From Oryzias latipes (lineage: Eukaryota; Chordata; Actinopteri; Beloniformes; Adrianichthyidae), in the NCBI RefSeq assembly GCF_002234675.1, contig NC_019866.2, positions 8,895,261-8,959,260 of the forward strand: a stretch of 64,000 bases of DNA. Reading direction: 5' to 3'. Positions 21,409 through 46,301 of this stretch are shown here, piece by piece. Position 1 is the stretch's first letter; each line of letters opens with the position of its first letter. Both the position numbers and the translations under genes were made by a program. The notes under the pieces were generated by a model. That model searched no databases. It saw only the letters and a list, made by a program, of their open reading frames with translations, and had not been told where the DNA came from.

Positions 21409-21665
21409 TGTGATGGGTTGCCCCCTAGTGTTGCTGCTAGGTCCTGTTTCTTTGCTGGTTGGCTGTGGCCTCTCCCGAATTGGTCACAGCTGCCTCCACT
21501 TATCTGATCTAGCTTCCTTATTTGAAGGACTGTTCATTCTGTGTTTGGTGTTGGAGCATCTTGTATGCTGTCGCTTATGCTTGGCATTTGATTGAATCTT
21601 TGAAAACGTCTGGATGTGTTAGAGTCTTCCTGCTCCTGCGTTTACCCTCCCTAGCTAACCACAAC
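21409..21665 (+). mobile_element. Probable 3' LTR of the gypsy remnant
   Basis: The sequence directly after the pol remnant begins TGTGATGGGTTGCC and ends near CCACAACA, fitting TG...CA termini. Its position and lack of coding fit an LTR of about 255 bp. No second LTR is present for comparison, so the borders are inferred. Confidence 0.45.
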
Positions 21666-21699
21666 AAAAACATTTAATAAAAAGCAGGACGTAAATATT

Positions 21700-22938
21700 T
21701 TACACAACTGACATTCGACCAAAGTATCATTGATTTAAGGTCAGCCGTTTGGTTTTGATTTGTGCTTCAACCCCAAAACTCATGAGAATAAAAACATCAC
21801 GATCAAAAATGTTTTTTACTTGTGGTGCATTTTTTTCTAAAACAAAAAGCCTTTTAAAGCAATATTTGCAAGACAGTTTCGCAGTAATAAAATGGTTCTA
21901 TCATGTTGTCCTTTTGGTCGTAATTTAAGTGTTACAGTCTGTGCTAACATTTCTACTTAGACCTAGATTAAGATTACAACAAATTCTGGATTTCTGAGAA
22001 AAACAAAGATAAAGTATTCTATTCTTAAAGATAAGAAATATTTTTTTATATTTAAAACTCATATTACAAGCCTCAGTAAAGTTAGGCAATGGGTTAACAA
22101 AATTTCTAAATCTGTTCTATAAATAAACAGTTCTCTCGATGACAAACATGACTCAGCGCTCTCTTCTAAAGGTGGATTTATTTCTAGCACAGTAACACCA
22201 TCATCGTTACCTGCCAGAAAGAGAATTATAAGACCAGTCCACACTGAACTTGGCAACCATAGACAATTCTTGACTTTTTCCCAGGTTACCTGCTCACTAG
22301 AAATGAGAAAAAAACAATTAGACACAGTTTATTACTTTGTCTTTAACTGTCACAAATTATTTTGTCATTTTTTGCTGGGTGTGAACTGTCAGCTGCCAAT
22401 TCTGCATTAATCTCATTACACATGGACATGCAATACTTATCCAGTGCAAATGGAAAGACCAACTGGAATATTATTATAGATGTCATGACCTTTTATGTCC
22501 AGTAACTAAACACCACTGGTCTCCCAATCCTTCTCTGAATCTAAAACTTTATTTTTTTCCTGTTGTATTAAAATTAGGAGGACATAGAAAAAGAATCTTT
22601 AAACATTTTTTCCCAAAAAGGATTCACATCATAAAGGTACTTAACAATGGAGGGGTATTTTTAATCTAAAACAAAAAAGGTGAGACTTAACAACAATAAT
22701 GTCTTTTTTATTAAACAAATAAATATATAATTTTAAACTTTTTTTATACGATTGATCAAAATCATGGGAGATTTCTGATTTTTTTTTAACTTCTAAATTA
22801 TTCAAAAACTGAAATCCAATCATTTTAATACATCTGTAAAAAGCTGTGACAGTGTTATTGTATTGTTAATTAAATATTCTTGAAATAAATATGCACTTAT
22901 GTGTATTTATTATATCATGAAACATGAAACATGAAGCA
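21700..22938 (+). promoter_or_regulatory. Upstream block of gene B
   Basis: From about 21670 this matches 48490 onward upstream of gene C, and from about 21800 also the block upstream of gene A. It keeps the MEF2 consensus CTATAAATAA at 22117-22126, TGACTCAG at about 22150 and the CAGCTG E-box at 22390-22395. No gene is seen in it. Confidence 0.55.
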
Positions 22939-23072
22939 GAAATATTTGTTTATTTTTGACTCCTTTGATATCAAGCAGCAAGGTGTCAAGCTTGCATGAC
23001 CAAATCTAGTGGGGGGCTTTTGCTGATAAAGCAGAGATGCAGTATATAAGAACGGCAGTCATGGGGCATGTG
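22939..23072 (+). promoter_or_regulatory. Core promoter of MYH gene B
   Basis: The block is nearly identical to the gene A promoter. The TATATAAG box is at 23043-23050 and transcription should start near 23073. Non-coding exon 1 ends at 23098 (donor GTCAGT) and non-coding exon 2 is 23367-23415. Confidence 0.75.
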
Positions 23073-23513
23073 CTCTAATTGAAAGGCAATTCAGACAGGT
23101 CAGTGCAATAAACTCTCCAATTTTTCTGTAATTCTATACGATATGACATCATCTGGTTGTTTTTTTTAAAAAAAGAATTGTTTTCAAACTAAAACTTGTA
23201 ATTTTTTAATCATATTGTATAAATGTTAGCATTGAGAGGTAACAATTTTGGTTTTGAAAGGTGTTTATTTTGCAATTTACAATTTAAGTAATCATGTTAT
23301 ATGCTGAAAAATTTAGGAAAAAACTTCAAAAATTTAAAAATGAACTTTTTCTTACTTGTTTTGCAGCATTTTGATATCCTGATACTCATCATACCAAGGG
23401 TTTCCATCTGCTGAGGTACACTATATCAGACGGATCTTTGTTTTTTTCCTGCTGTGAAAAAGATCTCAAAGAATATTTTTTCCTAATCTGTAGGCCCCAC
23501 TAAAAGTGCCATC

Positions 23514-33616
<10,103 letters not shown>

Positions 33617-33696
33617 GGGAGAAGATCCAGATGGAACATTGTAACAGTATTTCTGAAACATGAAACAGCTGTTGAACAGATTTTCCATAAAATGTG

Positions 33697-33702
33697 AATA
33701 AA
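33697..33702 (+). other. Polyadenylation signal of gene B (AATAAA)
   Basis: AATAAA lies 81 nt after the TAA stop in the same context as in genes A and C. The transcript should end near 33720. Confidence 0.8.
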
Positions 33703-33719
33703 GTTTGCATTTTATCATA

Positions 33720-34265
33720 ATCTAAGTTCTTCTTTTCATTATTTACTTCTTAATTGGTTTCCAAATATTTAGTTCAGTTTTTCCATTTTCACCATTAGTT
33801 CAAAACCTCAGGATAAACATAAAAAAACTAAATTTTTTATGTATTTTTGATCTACACAAAAACAATACCACTGAAGTTCAAGTTAGAAGACTTTGGAATC
33901 TTTTTTTATAATAACAAGCTGACAGCAGCCATTTTAATTAATTGTTGTGAATTGTCAAATCCCTGCTAAGCCACCAACTAAAATAGCTGACAGTGCAAAC
34001 TAAGACACACACAAACAGGTGGAAAGGAGTTCAGGCAGCAGCTTTACTGGAGCATTCGGAGTAAACTTGGCTGTCAAGTTTGCCGACACTCTAATAGATA
34101 GACATAGACCTGTCATTTGTCAAAATTTTACAATCCTGGAAAATTGCAAGCAGTTTGTAATATTTTAAAATTCGCATGGATCCGAATAAGAGGACTTATT
34201 TTATTTCTTAAAATATGTCGGCTGTATTTTAACAGGTTACTTGACTGTTTTTAAATGTGAGTGAA

Positions 34266-34303
<38 letters not shown>

Positions 34304-34500
34304 GGGGGGGGGGGGATTACCCTAAATGATACTGCTCCAAAGCTATTCAAGTGAAAATTGTTACAATCAGTCTTTGCACTGTTGCTTTTAACACTTTTTA
34401 TCTTTCACTGGGTTTTTCAGTCTGTTCATTTTTTAATCTTGTTTTTTGCTGGTCATGGGTCTTTGCAGCCTATTCCACTTGTATTTCTTGGAAGGAAGGG
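33720..34500. other. Downstream flank of gene B up to the pseudogene
   Basis: The first 550 bases copy the gene A flank. From about 34320 the segment near TCAGTCTTTGCACTG and GGGTCTTTGCAGCCTATTCC matches 60810-60930 after gene C, which is an old L2-like tail. The tail ends where MYH intron 17 sequence begins, at about 34505. No gene is seen. Confidence 0.5.
34267..34315 (+). repeat. (TG)n microsatellite followed by a G run
   Basis: About 18 TG units (34267-34302) are followed by a run of 13 G. Neither gene A nor gene C has this expansion at the matching place. Confidence 0.95.
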
Positions 34501-34546
34501 TATTGGTGAAAAAAAAGACCTGTTATGTCTTAATATGGACCCACAG

Positions 34547-37174
<2,628 letters not shown>

Positions 37175-38744
37175 GTAATTTGTTGTTATTAACAAAGGTT
37201 TTATATCATGGCTCACTTGTACATCACAATTATGTAAAATGTAATTTAATTTATTAAACTTTGAGATTTTACATAGTTACTTAATAATTAGGTTAATTCT
37301 TTTTAAGTGAGAGACATCATCTGTTTGGAACACTTTGGCAGAGGTCAAAAAATATGAAACAACTTTTGATTTGTCCTCAAATATTGTCTTTTAATAAACA
37401 GCTGACTAAAAATTCTTTCTGCCTCATGTTGTTGGTTTGTTCGTGAATTTTAAATTCTTTTCTTTCTAAAAAAAAAAAAGAAAATAGAACTTTGGTTAAG
37501 GTTATATTCTTTACTAAAAAAAACACATGACTTCCAGCTTCAGGACAAGGTCCCCTCTGGACAAAAATTATCAACTTCGGCAAAACCTTTTTGGCTGAAA
37601 CTGTTTCACACCTCATATCTTGGACCATTTTCATTTATTAAACAATTGGTGTGCTTCTCTACAGTATGAACCTATTAAATGTAGTCAACATGTATATTAC
37701 ACTGTATTTATGTAAGTATTGTTCTCTTTTCAGCCACACCTTGCATCTGAAATCATTTACGGTAATATAAAAATGTCTGCATGAAAATGTTTACAATTTT
37801 ACTTCTCATGCTGCTGGTTGTATCTGCTTTAATCAGACACTTATATTTAATGTAGCATCACAAAAATCAACAGTTTATCTCAGACATATGTGATTTTAAT
37901 CAAAACAATACACAGAGACATTTACCTTAACAAGTTTTAATCAGTAAAATAGGAAATATAAATCAGGAATGTATCAGATGTTTTCCACACGTTTTTCTAT
38001 CCATTAGACCAGTTCCCAAAAATTTAAAAACTGTGGAGAAAATACCCTGGGATAGTTTCCTGTGAACAAAAGACAAAAGTATTTTCAGAATATATTGTTA
38101 ACAATTTCCCAAACAGCATATTTTGGCAAGATACTTATTTTAGGTTGGAATAATGTGCAAGCCAACAGTAAAGACTTTTGTTAATTAATGTTTTTTTTAA
38201 AGTGTAGCCTGCAATTTTTTATTTAACATTCAAATAAACTGTTAGAGTTACAACAGATGAGGCAGATATTTTAAAGAGGTTTTTGTGTCACGCTGTGTCA
38301 CAATTAACTAAGCATGCCACATTACATCTCCCAAGGTGAAAAACATTTCAGAGCTGTCAGCAGGCAACAATTTTACTACAGGACAAACTGCACCAAAAAA
38401 AAAAACAATTTAGGGTCACATAAAGTCTTTAAACACTTACTTTTCAGGCACTAAAGACCTCAAATTCATGAAGTTGTTACAGGACTGCATCTGCCATGGA
38501 ATACAAGAAGATATAAAGTCGTGTTTAAAACGAGGTCAACACATTACTGAAGAAATGGGCCAACTACGAGGGCTCACAGACCCTTGCAAATGCTGTGGAA
38601 GATCATCTGTCATCATTTTATACCCCTGAAACATGAAACAACACTTGCTGACACTGTCCTATTTTGGTTATGCAGTCTACTCTGTCCCTATCTGAAAATG
38701 TAGATGGTCATCAAATAAATTAGACAGGCAGCTGCAAAACATGA

Positions 38745-38787
38745 CCCCCCCCCCCCCCCACACACACACACACACACACGCACACAC

Positions 38788-38820
<33 letters not shown>
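38745..38820 (+). repeat. C run followed by (CA)n microsatellite
   Basis: About 15 C are followed by CA repeats with a few CG and AA interruptions. The first copy of the block has only CCCCCAC at this place (about 18752), so the expansion is specific to this copy. Confidence 0.95.
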
Positions 38821-39309
38821 GCACTGCTCATTCCTAATTTGTAGACAGAGTTTAGGAGGACTGGTGTCCTGTTTCTGTAAATGCCAGCCAATTCTTCTAG
38901 TAAACAACATTACAGACATATTTGAAGCACTCTACTTTCCACTGCTTTTTCACTCTCTTTCTATATATATAGCCTATAAATAAACATAAAGAATAATTTT
39001 CACAAATGCTGTTGCAAAACAAAGTTTTAAAAAAAACATTAAAAGTGTGTGATTTTTAGATCTTTTTTTTAATACACTGTTCTCTTTCATCTCTCCTTTT
39101 GAAGAGCTGCACTTTCATTTTTTTCTCTATATCTTAGGTTTGAAGTCAACAAGTATTCAGTTTAGGGGGTTGCCAAATAAGCATATTTTAACATAGACCA
39201 TTTTGATCGTGTATCCAAACGTTTTTGTACTTGAGGTACACCAAATGTACATTGTTAAGTGATGTTGGGGAGTCATAAAAGCTCATTTTCATATGGCTAA
39301 TGACATATA

Positions 39310-39374
39310 CAGTACAGACCAAACGTTTGGACACACCTTCTCATTCAAATGAATGGGGAGGTGTGTCTGTACTG
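39310..39374. mobile_element. Short palindromic Tc1/mariner-type MITE
   Basis: A 65-bp element has inverted ends CAGTACAGAC / GTCTGTACTG and the internal phrase TTTGGACACACCTTCTCATT, known from very common fish MITEs. It is flanked by TA dinucleotides. The paralogous site in the first block (about 19270) reads through TATATATA without the insert. Confidence 0.8.
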
Positions 39375-39901
39375 TATACATATAACTTGCCTCTGGTGGA
39401 AGGTTGGCACCAGTGTGTGAACGTGTGTGTGAATGGGTGAATGGGACTGTGACTGTAAAGCGCTTTTGACCTTCGAGGAAGGTAGAAAAGCGCTGTACAA
39501 GTATTTGCTGTTTACCATATCACTTAAAACAATATGTTTAATTCAAAGGTGTGTTTTATGTCAACTTTTAAATTCCAGTTATAAAATTATGTAAATCTTA
39601 AAAATATTTCAAGAATATCTTATATACCTTAACCCTCTGTCCAATATTAACAAGATTGTAAATATATTCTACATTTAAGAGTAATATCAATAGTTAATGT
39701 GCCATCGCAACAATGTCATCAATTACATTGTGCTTGTTTGTCAATAAAATTCTCATCCTGAGTTACAGGTCAGCATTCTGAAATAAAGGAAGAACAGAAT
39801 ATGGGTTCACCGAGATAAGCATCTGTGGCATGAGTTATGAACATAAAAATTGCATTTGTATGATGGCCCCTGTCCTATATTAAGCATCTGTGGCATGAGT
39901 T

Positions 39902-40020
39902 CATTCATTCATTCATCTTCTAATCCGTTTGTCCCTTTTGGGGTCACTGGGCTGCCGGAGCCTATCCCGGCCACTTGCAGGCTGAATGAAGGGGACACCC
40001 TGGACATATCGCCAGGGTCT
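39902..40020 (+). mobile_element. Short L2-like tail insertion
   Basis: It starts with CATTC repeats and contains GGGCTGCCGGAGCCTATCCC, the mark of a frequent fish retroposon tail. The flanks repeat GGCATGAGTT at 39892-39901 and 40021-40030. The first block (about 19745) has the same start after GGCATGAGTT but is cut short, so the insertion predates the block duplication. Confidence 0.6.
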
Positions 40021-40030
40021 GGCATGAGTT

Positions 40031-40763
40031 ATGAACAAAAATTTACAGTGGTATGATGGCCCCTGTCCTATATTCAGTAGTCTTTGTCAAAATAAGATGT
40101 AATATAAAGACTGTAAAACCATATCATAATTCTTTAATTTATCTTATTTTTTTTGGTGCCAGAAATAAAGACAGTGACACTCTCAGTGAGCACACTGGAC
40201 TGATGGTATATGACATCACCCACAGAATTCTGAATGGTACAAATGAAGCCTAAAGTGGTTTGGGGATGTCACCGCCACCAAAGTCAACAATTTTCTCAAA
40301 TGGACGATTGGGCAGGACAGTATAAAATGATAGTTTAATAAGTCAACCCAGGGTCCACCTACCTGTGGAATTGCGACATTTAATCCTTCCAGGGTGGCCT
40401 TGATTTCAGGAATAGACTGTGAAGGCTTGGAATGGACACCGACTTGGATCAATGCTAAAAACAAACCTGAAGTAGCGAAAGTAGAGCAAAATAAACAGAA
40501 CTTTTGAGACGAAATCTTAGAATTGGTGATTTTCGAGTTATTGGAAAACGATTATTTTTTTTAATTGACCTCCAGCATTGTTAATCAACTCACCTGTTCA
40601 GCATCCTATTTAAGTCCAGGTGTTCATCCTTCTTTACTGAAGCGCTGTGTTTATCGCCCCACCCTCCTCCCCGGCTTCCACCTGCGAGCTCCGTTAGGGT
40701 AATTATTACCCAAAAGTTTATGGAAATTTGTCTCATGGAATTGTACAGAATCTTATGCCAAAC
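40031..40763. other. Gene-free stretch
   Basis: I see no gene or clear repeat family here. A segment around 40040-40075 repeats part of 39860-39885 (GATGGCCCCTGTCCTATATT), a local duplication. Confidence 0.4.
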
Positions 40764-40990
40764 TAAAGGAATGTGAAATCCTGACTAGACGAATGTGAAA
40801 TGCAAAGTTAAAGGAATGTGAAATGCAAAGTTAAAGGAATGTGAAATGCAAAGTTAAAGGAATGTGAAATCCAAAGTTAAAGGAATGTGAAATGCAAAGT
40901 TAAAGGAATGTGAAATCCAAAGTTAAAGGAATGTGAAATGCAAAGTTAAAGGAATGTGAAATGCTAACTTAAGAGAATGTGAAATCCAAA
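40764..40990 (+). repeat. 23-bp minisatellite
   Basis: About ten head-to-tail copies of a unit close to AAAGGAATGTGAAATGCAAA plus GTT. Units differ at GC/CC and are more decayed at both ends. It is AT-rich and has no coding capacity. Confidence 0.93.
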
Positions 40991-41369
40991 CAAAGTTTTT
41001 GAAAGCAAAAGAAAGTATGTGACAGGAAAAATAAAAGATGTCAAATATTATTTTACTGCATGAGTTGTCTGACTGAAATGGGAAAATTAACGTTTTTTTC
41101 AAGCAATTTCCCCGAAATTTTCCACACATGCCAATAGCTTAAGTCAGGGGTGTCAAACATGCGGCCCGCATCCGCCCCGACAGATGGTTCAACCCGGCCC
41201 AGTCATGAAGAGTACAAATTATAATGTGGCAAGTGGTCGTAGCAGATCAAAAAAAAAAGCAACAACGCCACCCCGGGTACAGGGTCCGGGGAACCATGAA
41301 GAGGACACCAATAGGGCCAGCAGGCAGGGCAGAGTCCAGAGGTTCGAGTAACATGGTGGGTACTGCACA

Positions 41370-42892
41370 CTACTGAGATTTATATATTTCATTGCCCCAC
41401 CAGGAATCCAATGAGCCCTCCGGCCACGCACCCTGACCGTAAAGGTTTTTGGAGGGCCCGGTTCGTCCTCCTGGTGACACTGCTGCAATGCCACTGTAGC
41501 ACCGACGAATTATATTAATCCCAAGAATGCCTGGAGCTTGGGAACCACCATCCCCAGGGAGGTCCTTCACTACCAATACCCCACATTGTGGCATGGACTT
41601 GCCACAGAGCTTAACCTCCAGCTTTAAATAGGCAATATAGGGGATTGAGAGTGCATTGGCAGCTCGTAACTGCAACTAATTGCAAGATTGGAGCCTTTCA
41701 AGCCCCCAAGAACCAAAATGTTCCTGGAAAAAACCTTCAGTGATGGTGGACACCATAGAACCAGTATCCACTAAACAGGGCACACAACTACCCCCCATGG
41801 TTACATTCAGGTAGGGGCAGGACGAGATTAGTTTTGGCACCTCTACATGGTCACCTGAAGCCACAGAGCATGGGTTTTGGCTCTGCAACTCGTTGGGCAC
41901 TACTTTTCCGCTGAGGGACCAGATTGGGTCGGGCTATCAAGCTTCTGGACTGACTTGACCACCCGGACACCATCACAGTCCTGTGCATAGTGACCAAGCT
42001 GTTGACACCGTCTGCATCTTACCCGACTAGAGGTTGAAGGACGGGTGTTATTGGAGTTCTGCAAGAGTGAGAGGTTTTGGGCGAGCTGACTGATCTGCTG
42101 TTGTTGCAGTTTCAACATCCCCATAATGTCACTTAATGCGGACTCCTGGGGCTGGTCTGGCACCATCTGGGTACTCCTGACACCATTTTGGATACCCAGC
42201 GCTGAGGGGACAGAATGACTTCGGTTTCGTCCGTCACCTGGCAGCCCCTTGCGCTCCCACCTGATTGCCTCCCCCCTGACCTCCAGCATTGTAGTAGTGG
42301 GCTGTCTCCGAGCGAACTGCTTCAGTTCCCAACGCAAGTTACCATCCAAAACATGTTCGATAAATTGGTCACTCAACAAAACCTCTTCATTATGAAATTC
42401 ATTAGGTGCGCGTGCCTTAACAGAAGCCATCAGGCTCATTAGGAAAAGGAAATTTCAAGGAAAATTCCTGCACCCTCCTGTTACCGTTGTGAGGAGAAAG
42501 CTTCCTGTAAAGCCACATATGACTCTGTGAATCCATAGAGTTCCTGCAAGACAGCTATAATTCTAGCAGGATCCTCTTGCTCACAGGCGGAACTTTATCT
42601 CCTCACGTGCTTCTCATTCTAGGTAATCAAATAAATAAAAATGCTTGGCCAGATAAGTTAAAGTGTCAAGCCCTCATACAAGCCTGCACTTTTTTGAGCC
42701 ATTACGCTAGGCCTATGCCTGTTCTCCCCCTAAACATGAGGCATTTCCTGTCTCTGGAAACATATCAACCGCTCCACTACTACTATTGCTAGGACCAGGC
42801 AAAACTACATCTGGCTCCTGCCGCAACCTCTCATTTTCAGCAGTTAATTGGGCCACCAAATCCCTTAATTGTTAAAGCTGTTCCTCCATCAT
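41370..42892 (-). pseudogene. gag-protease coding region of the LTR element, broken
   Basis: A probable gag start at 42892 is followed after five codons by an in-frame TAA. The clearest frame, 42439-41900, has a Gln-rich stretch and a CCHC zinc knuckle (C-x2-C-x4-H-x4-C) at 42016-41975, as in retrotransposon nucleocapsids. It ends with TAG at 41902-41900. The protease frame is at -1 relative to it and starts in the same place. It carries the Asp-Thr-Gly active site at 41768-41760, has an in-frame TAG at 41678-41676, then continues to 41370. No pol follows. The frame change at gag/pro may be natural, but the heptamer there is not a good slippery site. Confidence 0.8.
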
Positions 42893-43104
42893 ACAAACAC
42901 AGTGTGAAACAGCAACCAGAGACCTTCAAAGTAAAACACTAAAAATGACTGGGCAACCCTTAAAATAAGCCCACTGCTGCTTTGTTTGGCTTAAGTAAAA
43001 GAATAAAATATAAATACACGAACAATACAAATAAATCTAAAATAACAACTTTGAACACACGTTTTGGCCAGACACTTTAAGAGATCCAACCAACGATGCC
43101 ACCT

Positions 43105-44341
43105 TGTGGCAAGTGGTTGTGGCAGATTAAGAAAAAAAACAGGGTCCAGGGAACCCAAAGCGCTGCAACACAGGCATGCAGATTATTGTTTAAAATGAGG
43201 CCAAGACGTGGTACCAGTTAAATTTAATTTTATTTACAGTAAAATGTATTAAAAACAAGGAACTCAATCTCACTGGGGAGGGAGAAATGGGAGGAAACCC
43301 TTCGAGCGCTGGTCCGACCCACGTGGAGGAGACTGTAACCAAAATAAGACAGAAAAACACCCCACTCTGCGGCATACACACGTGGAAAAATATATATACA
43401 TATAAACTAAATCCAAACACGCCCCAATTGAGCCCCCACTGTTGTCGCCCGATGCTCTGTCTCTGCACTCGGTCCTAAGGAAAGAAGGGAAAAAATATAT
43501 ATATGATAAACAAGGGTCAGCAATATTGTTTAAAAAGAAAAACAAAAACACAAACAATGCCTACCCTCACACCAACACACTAAAAATAAAAAAAACTGGT
43601 AAAAACAGAATAACACCATAAAGCCAACAGGTGAATAAAGGAAAAAAAACAACACAGCACAGCACAGATCCTTGGGAAGGGCGTGACAACTCTTAGCAGG
43701 TCTTAAGTTCAATGGAGCAAAGAAGGGTTGACACCGCTCTGTTGGCTGCAGCAGAGGCCAAGAAGTTGAATGTCTGGGTTCGGAGTGCTGCCTGAAGCCT
43801 ACTGGCAGGAGCTGGAGCACCGAGGCCTAGAGCTAGCAGCCACTGGCTGAAGCAAAGTGTAACTGCTGTGTGATTAAAAATCAGGAAAGCCAAACAAAAG
43901 CAGCACTGTGCTTCTGCTGTCCCTGAGCAGCAAGGAGAAACTCACGCCTTAAACTCACTGGGGCGGATGCTAGAGCTCTTTTCCCAGCAAGAAGCACAGA
44001 GGGTTAGCCACCAGGAAATGGGTGGGGTTTGAGCATCACACACACACAAGTGATCAAGTGCTGGGCCAAACCATTTTTATCCTGCTCCCAGGTAATTAGG
44101 GGGATTGCCTGCAGCTTTGCAGCATTGTCCTGCTACAATAAGGATGTTTCTGGTCCATTCCTGTGGCGAGATGATTTTTTAAAGAAATAACCGAAATGCG
44201 CAATTCCACCACTATGGGGGAGCAAAGGAAAAGCAAAACAGGTGAAACAGCATATCTCTGCACATGTCAAAAGCGAAACCTAACCGCTCTGTGTCTGGGT
44301 AAGATGCAGTTTGGTTCCGCGTGAGCCTCACCACTGCTACA
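43105..44341 (-). repeat. LTR (5' LTR in minus orientation)
   Basis: The + strand starts TGTGGCAAGTGG and ends CCACTGCTACA, so its ends form an imperfect inverted repeat with TG...CA. The first 50 or so bases recur at 41225-41295. The length of about 1.24 kb is long but within range for gypsy elements. Small frames inside it are not considered genes. Confidence 0.6.
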
Positions 44342-45361
44342 TAGCTTGCCAAAAAGAAAAAAAGGTTGAAGTGGAGGTTAGAGCTTCAAGGAAAAATGGA
44401 CAAAGTTTTATTTGTTCACACAGCTGAATGCAAAATCGGCATACTTGGTATGTTATCAACGGGTCGCAGTGCTCAACAAATATAACATCAGCACCACTAT
44501 GAGACTGACCATGAAGAAAAGTTTCACCATTTGCAAGGGGAGTTAAGAAAAGAGAAGATTGATAAACAACCGTCTGCATTTACTGCAGCCGTGACATTGC
44601 TGATGGAGCAGTGATAGAGCAGTGATAGACACCTTATTGCAAACAAGTTGAAGCAAACATCCAAACTAATTTCGGATGGTGAACTGATTGTAAAATGCTG
44701 AAGGCTGCAGAAGTCTTGCGCCCAAAAAAGCAGATGACCTTTGCCAACATGAGTCTGTCATGGATTACGACTGCAGATTCAACATCTCGGAGGAGACTTG
44801 GGCGCCAAATGAAGGAATCCAGTCATTTATTGCATTTTTGGTCGCTATTGATGAAAGCGCATATACAGATATTGCAAAACTGTGGATATTTTTTAGAGGT
44901 TTTAAAGAAGCGTTACAGCGGAGTTTTTTGAGTCGATGGACACAACAGCTGATGACATAATCAGCTCTCTTGTTACTGCACCAGACGATGTTGGAGTGAA
45001 CTGGTCATGTGATGTTAGTCTGGTCACTGATGGCGCCCCATAAAAAGGTCAGGAAGGAGGCAGGTGTTGCCACAAAATTCAGGTTTGCAAATTTGCATTA
45101 TTATGGCAGGTGTTTCCTTTTTGTCCGTAGCCCCTCTAGAGTTTATTATCGGGATTGCTTCAGTGTCAGATGTAAAATATTCAGTCTGTGTAAAATTGAA
45201 TAAACCGTTTTTTTTTAAGTGAAATGCATTCATTTACTTTGAGATCCATTGGCCTCTGTGAATGAACGTGTAATAATGACTATTATATTTGGGGGCTATT
45301 TGCGGCCCCCAAGATGATATTTTGCGGCCCCCGACTTATTATGAAAGTTTAATGTTAATGC

Positions 45362-46301
45362 GTCCCTCCTGTTTGAATGAATGAAACTTCTACAGTGTTG
45401 TGCGCGGTCCTGACGAACCAACCAATCACAGTTGGGTATATGACTCCTGGGGGCGTGACAATGACCGGGCTTGAAAGCAGGGGAACATTTAGGGAAACCT
45501 GACAGCCCCCTACCCGGACCGCATTTAAGACTTTCCTACTTTCCTTTTTAGAACGTATATATTATTCATATGTAATTTTCTAAATACATCCAGTCAGTGC
45601 TGAACTTGTTTCTGGGTTGCTCGGATGCGGAAGAAGGTTGAGGCTATGGTTACAGTTACGCACAGTGATGTATTAACCCCAACCAAACGGTTCTAGTGCG
45701 CGGCTGTGACTGCAGCCCACCGCTCACGCCGGAGATGGGTCGCTGCGGAGAATAAATGCCACACACCTACATGCGTGACAGCTAACAGGGTTTTAACATT
45801 AAATACGTGTGAGCAACAACAAGTTTTAGTCTTAGACACACTAAAAAATACGTGTGGAAAATGCAACGATAGGCGAGTTTGAGATGAACCAGCGCCCCAC
45901 CTGGATCGTTGGGGAGACCAGGCGGGGAGGGGGGGGCTGGTGAGAGATGAAGGTGAACGCTGAGCTGTAGCGAGCCTGAAGGAGAACAGGAAGTTGTCCT
46001 TTATATTCAATTTAGTTTTAATATGCCTCTCCCCCTGTGTTATTACATCTTTTATAATTATTTGAATGTATGTACCGGTAGCCTTTTTTTAATCAATAGA
46101 TATCTGAAACGATTTTAATTGGTCACTCAACTACAGAAACCATCGGGACACCGTTTCCCATAATGCAATGTTTTGTAGTCAATGGTAGTCACTGCTTTAG
46201 AGCCAGACGTGTTATTCAAAGTTGGTTGACGACGCTGATTACCATACTTTTAGGGGTGGCGGAGTGGGTAGTACGGCGGGCCAAAAAATGCCGCTCGTGG
46301 C
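45362..46301. other. Gene-free stretch with GC-rich parts
   Basis: No gene is recognised. It holds CCAATCACAG-type motifs near 45421, a run of G near 45928 and no clear repeat borders. The minus frame at 46010-45693 shows no known domain. Confidence 0.4.

Larger units (their letters stand above)
37320..39895. repeat. Second copy of the intergenic block
   Basis: It aligns with 17060-19770 in the same order, including the segment with CTAAAGACCTCAAATTCATG and the one with NMSVMLFTRRIG coding potential on the minus strand. No gene is recognised. Differences are mostly small indels plus a CA expansion at 38759 and a MITE at 39310. The SINE found in the first copy is missing here. Confidence 0.7.
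41225..44341 (-). mobile_element. Ty3/gypsy-type LTR element nested in the hAT element
   Basis: On the minus strand the order is LTR (43105-44341), a PBS-like TGGCATCGTTGG just after it, gag, protease, then a short stretch matching the LTR end at 41225-41295. Reverse transcriptase, RNase H and integrase are missing. No target duplication is obvious (ATAA left, TAGC right). Confidence 0.75.
41145..45361 (+). mobile_element. Decayed hAT (Charlie-like) transposon, interrupted
   Basis: The left end begins CAGGGGTGTCAAAC at 41145 followed by GGCCCGC-rich sequence, typical of Charlie-like hAT ends. From about 44345 to 45045 broken + strand frames resemble ZBED/GTF2IRD2-type transposase. They run from a KRK-rich start through a zinc-finger-like segment near 44440-44510 to a VTDGAP motif near 45030. 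The right part has TGCGGCCCCC motifs at 45301-45332 but no clean terminal repeat, so it is truncated. The inner part 41225-44341 is a nested LTR element. Confidence 0.75.

Noticed and set aside
40764-40990. Regular repeat array that might look like a CRISPR.
   Set aside because: The units touch each other without unique spacers and the DNA is a eukaryotic chromosome; it is a minisatellite.
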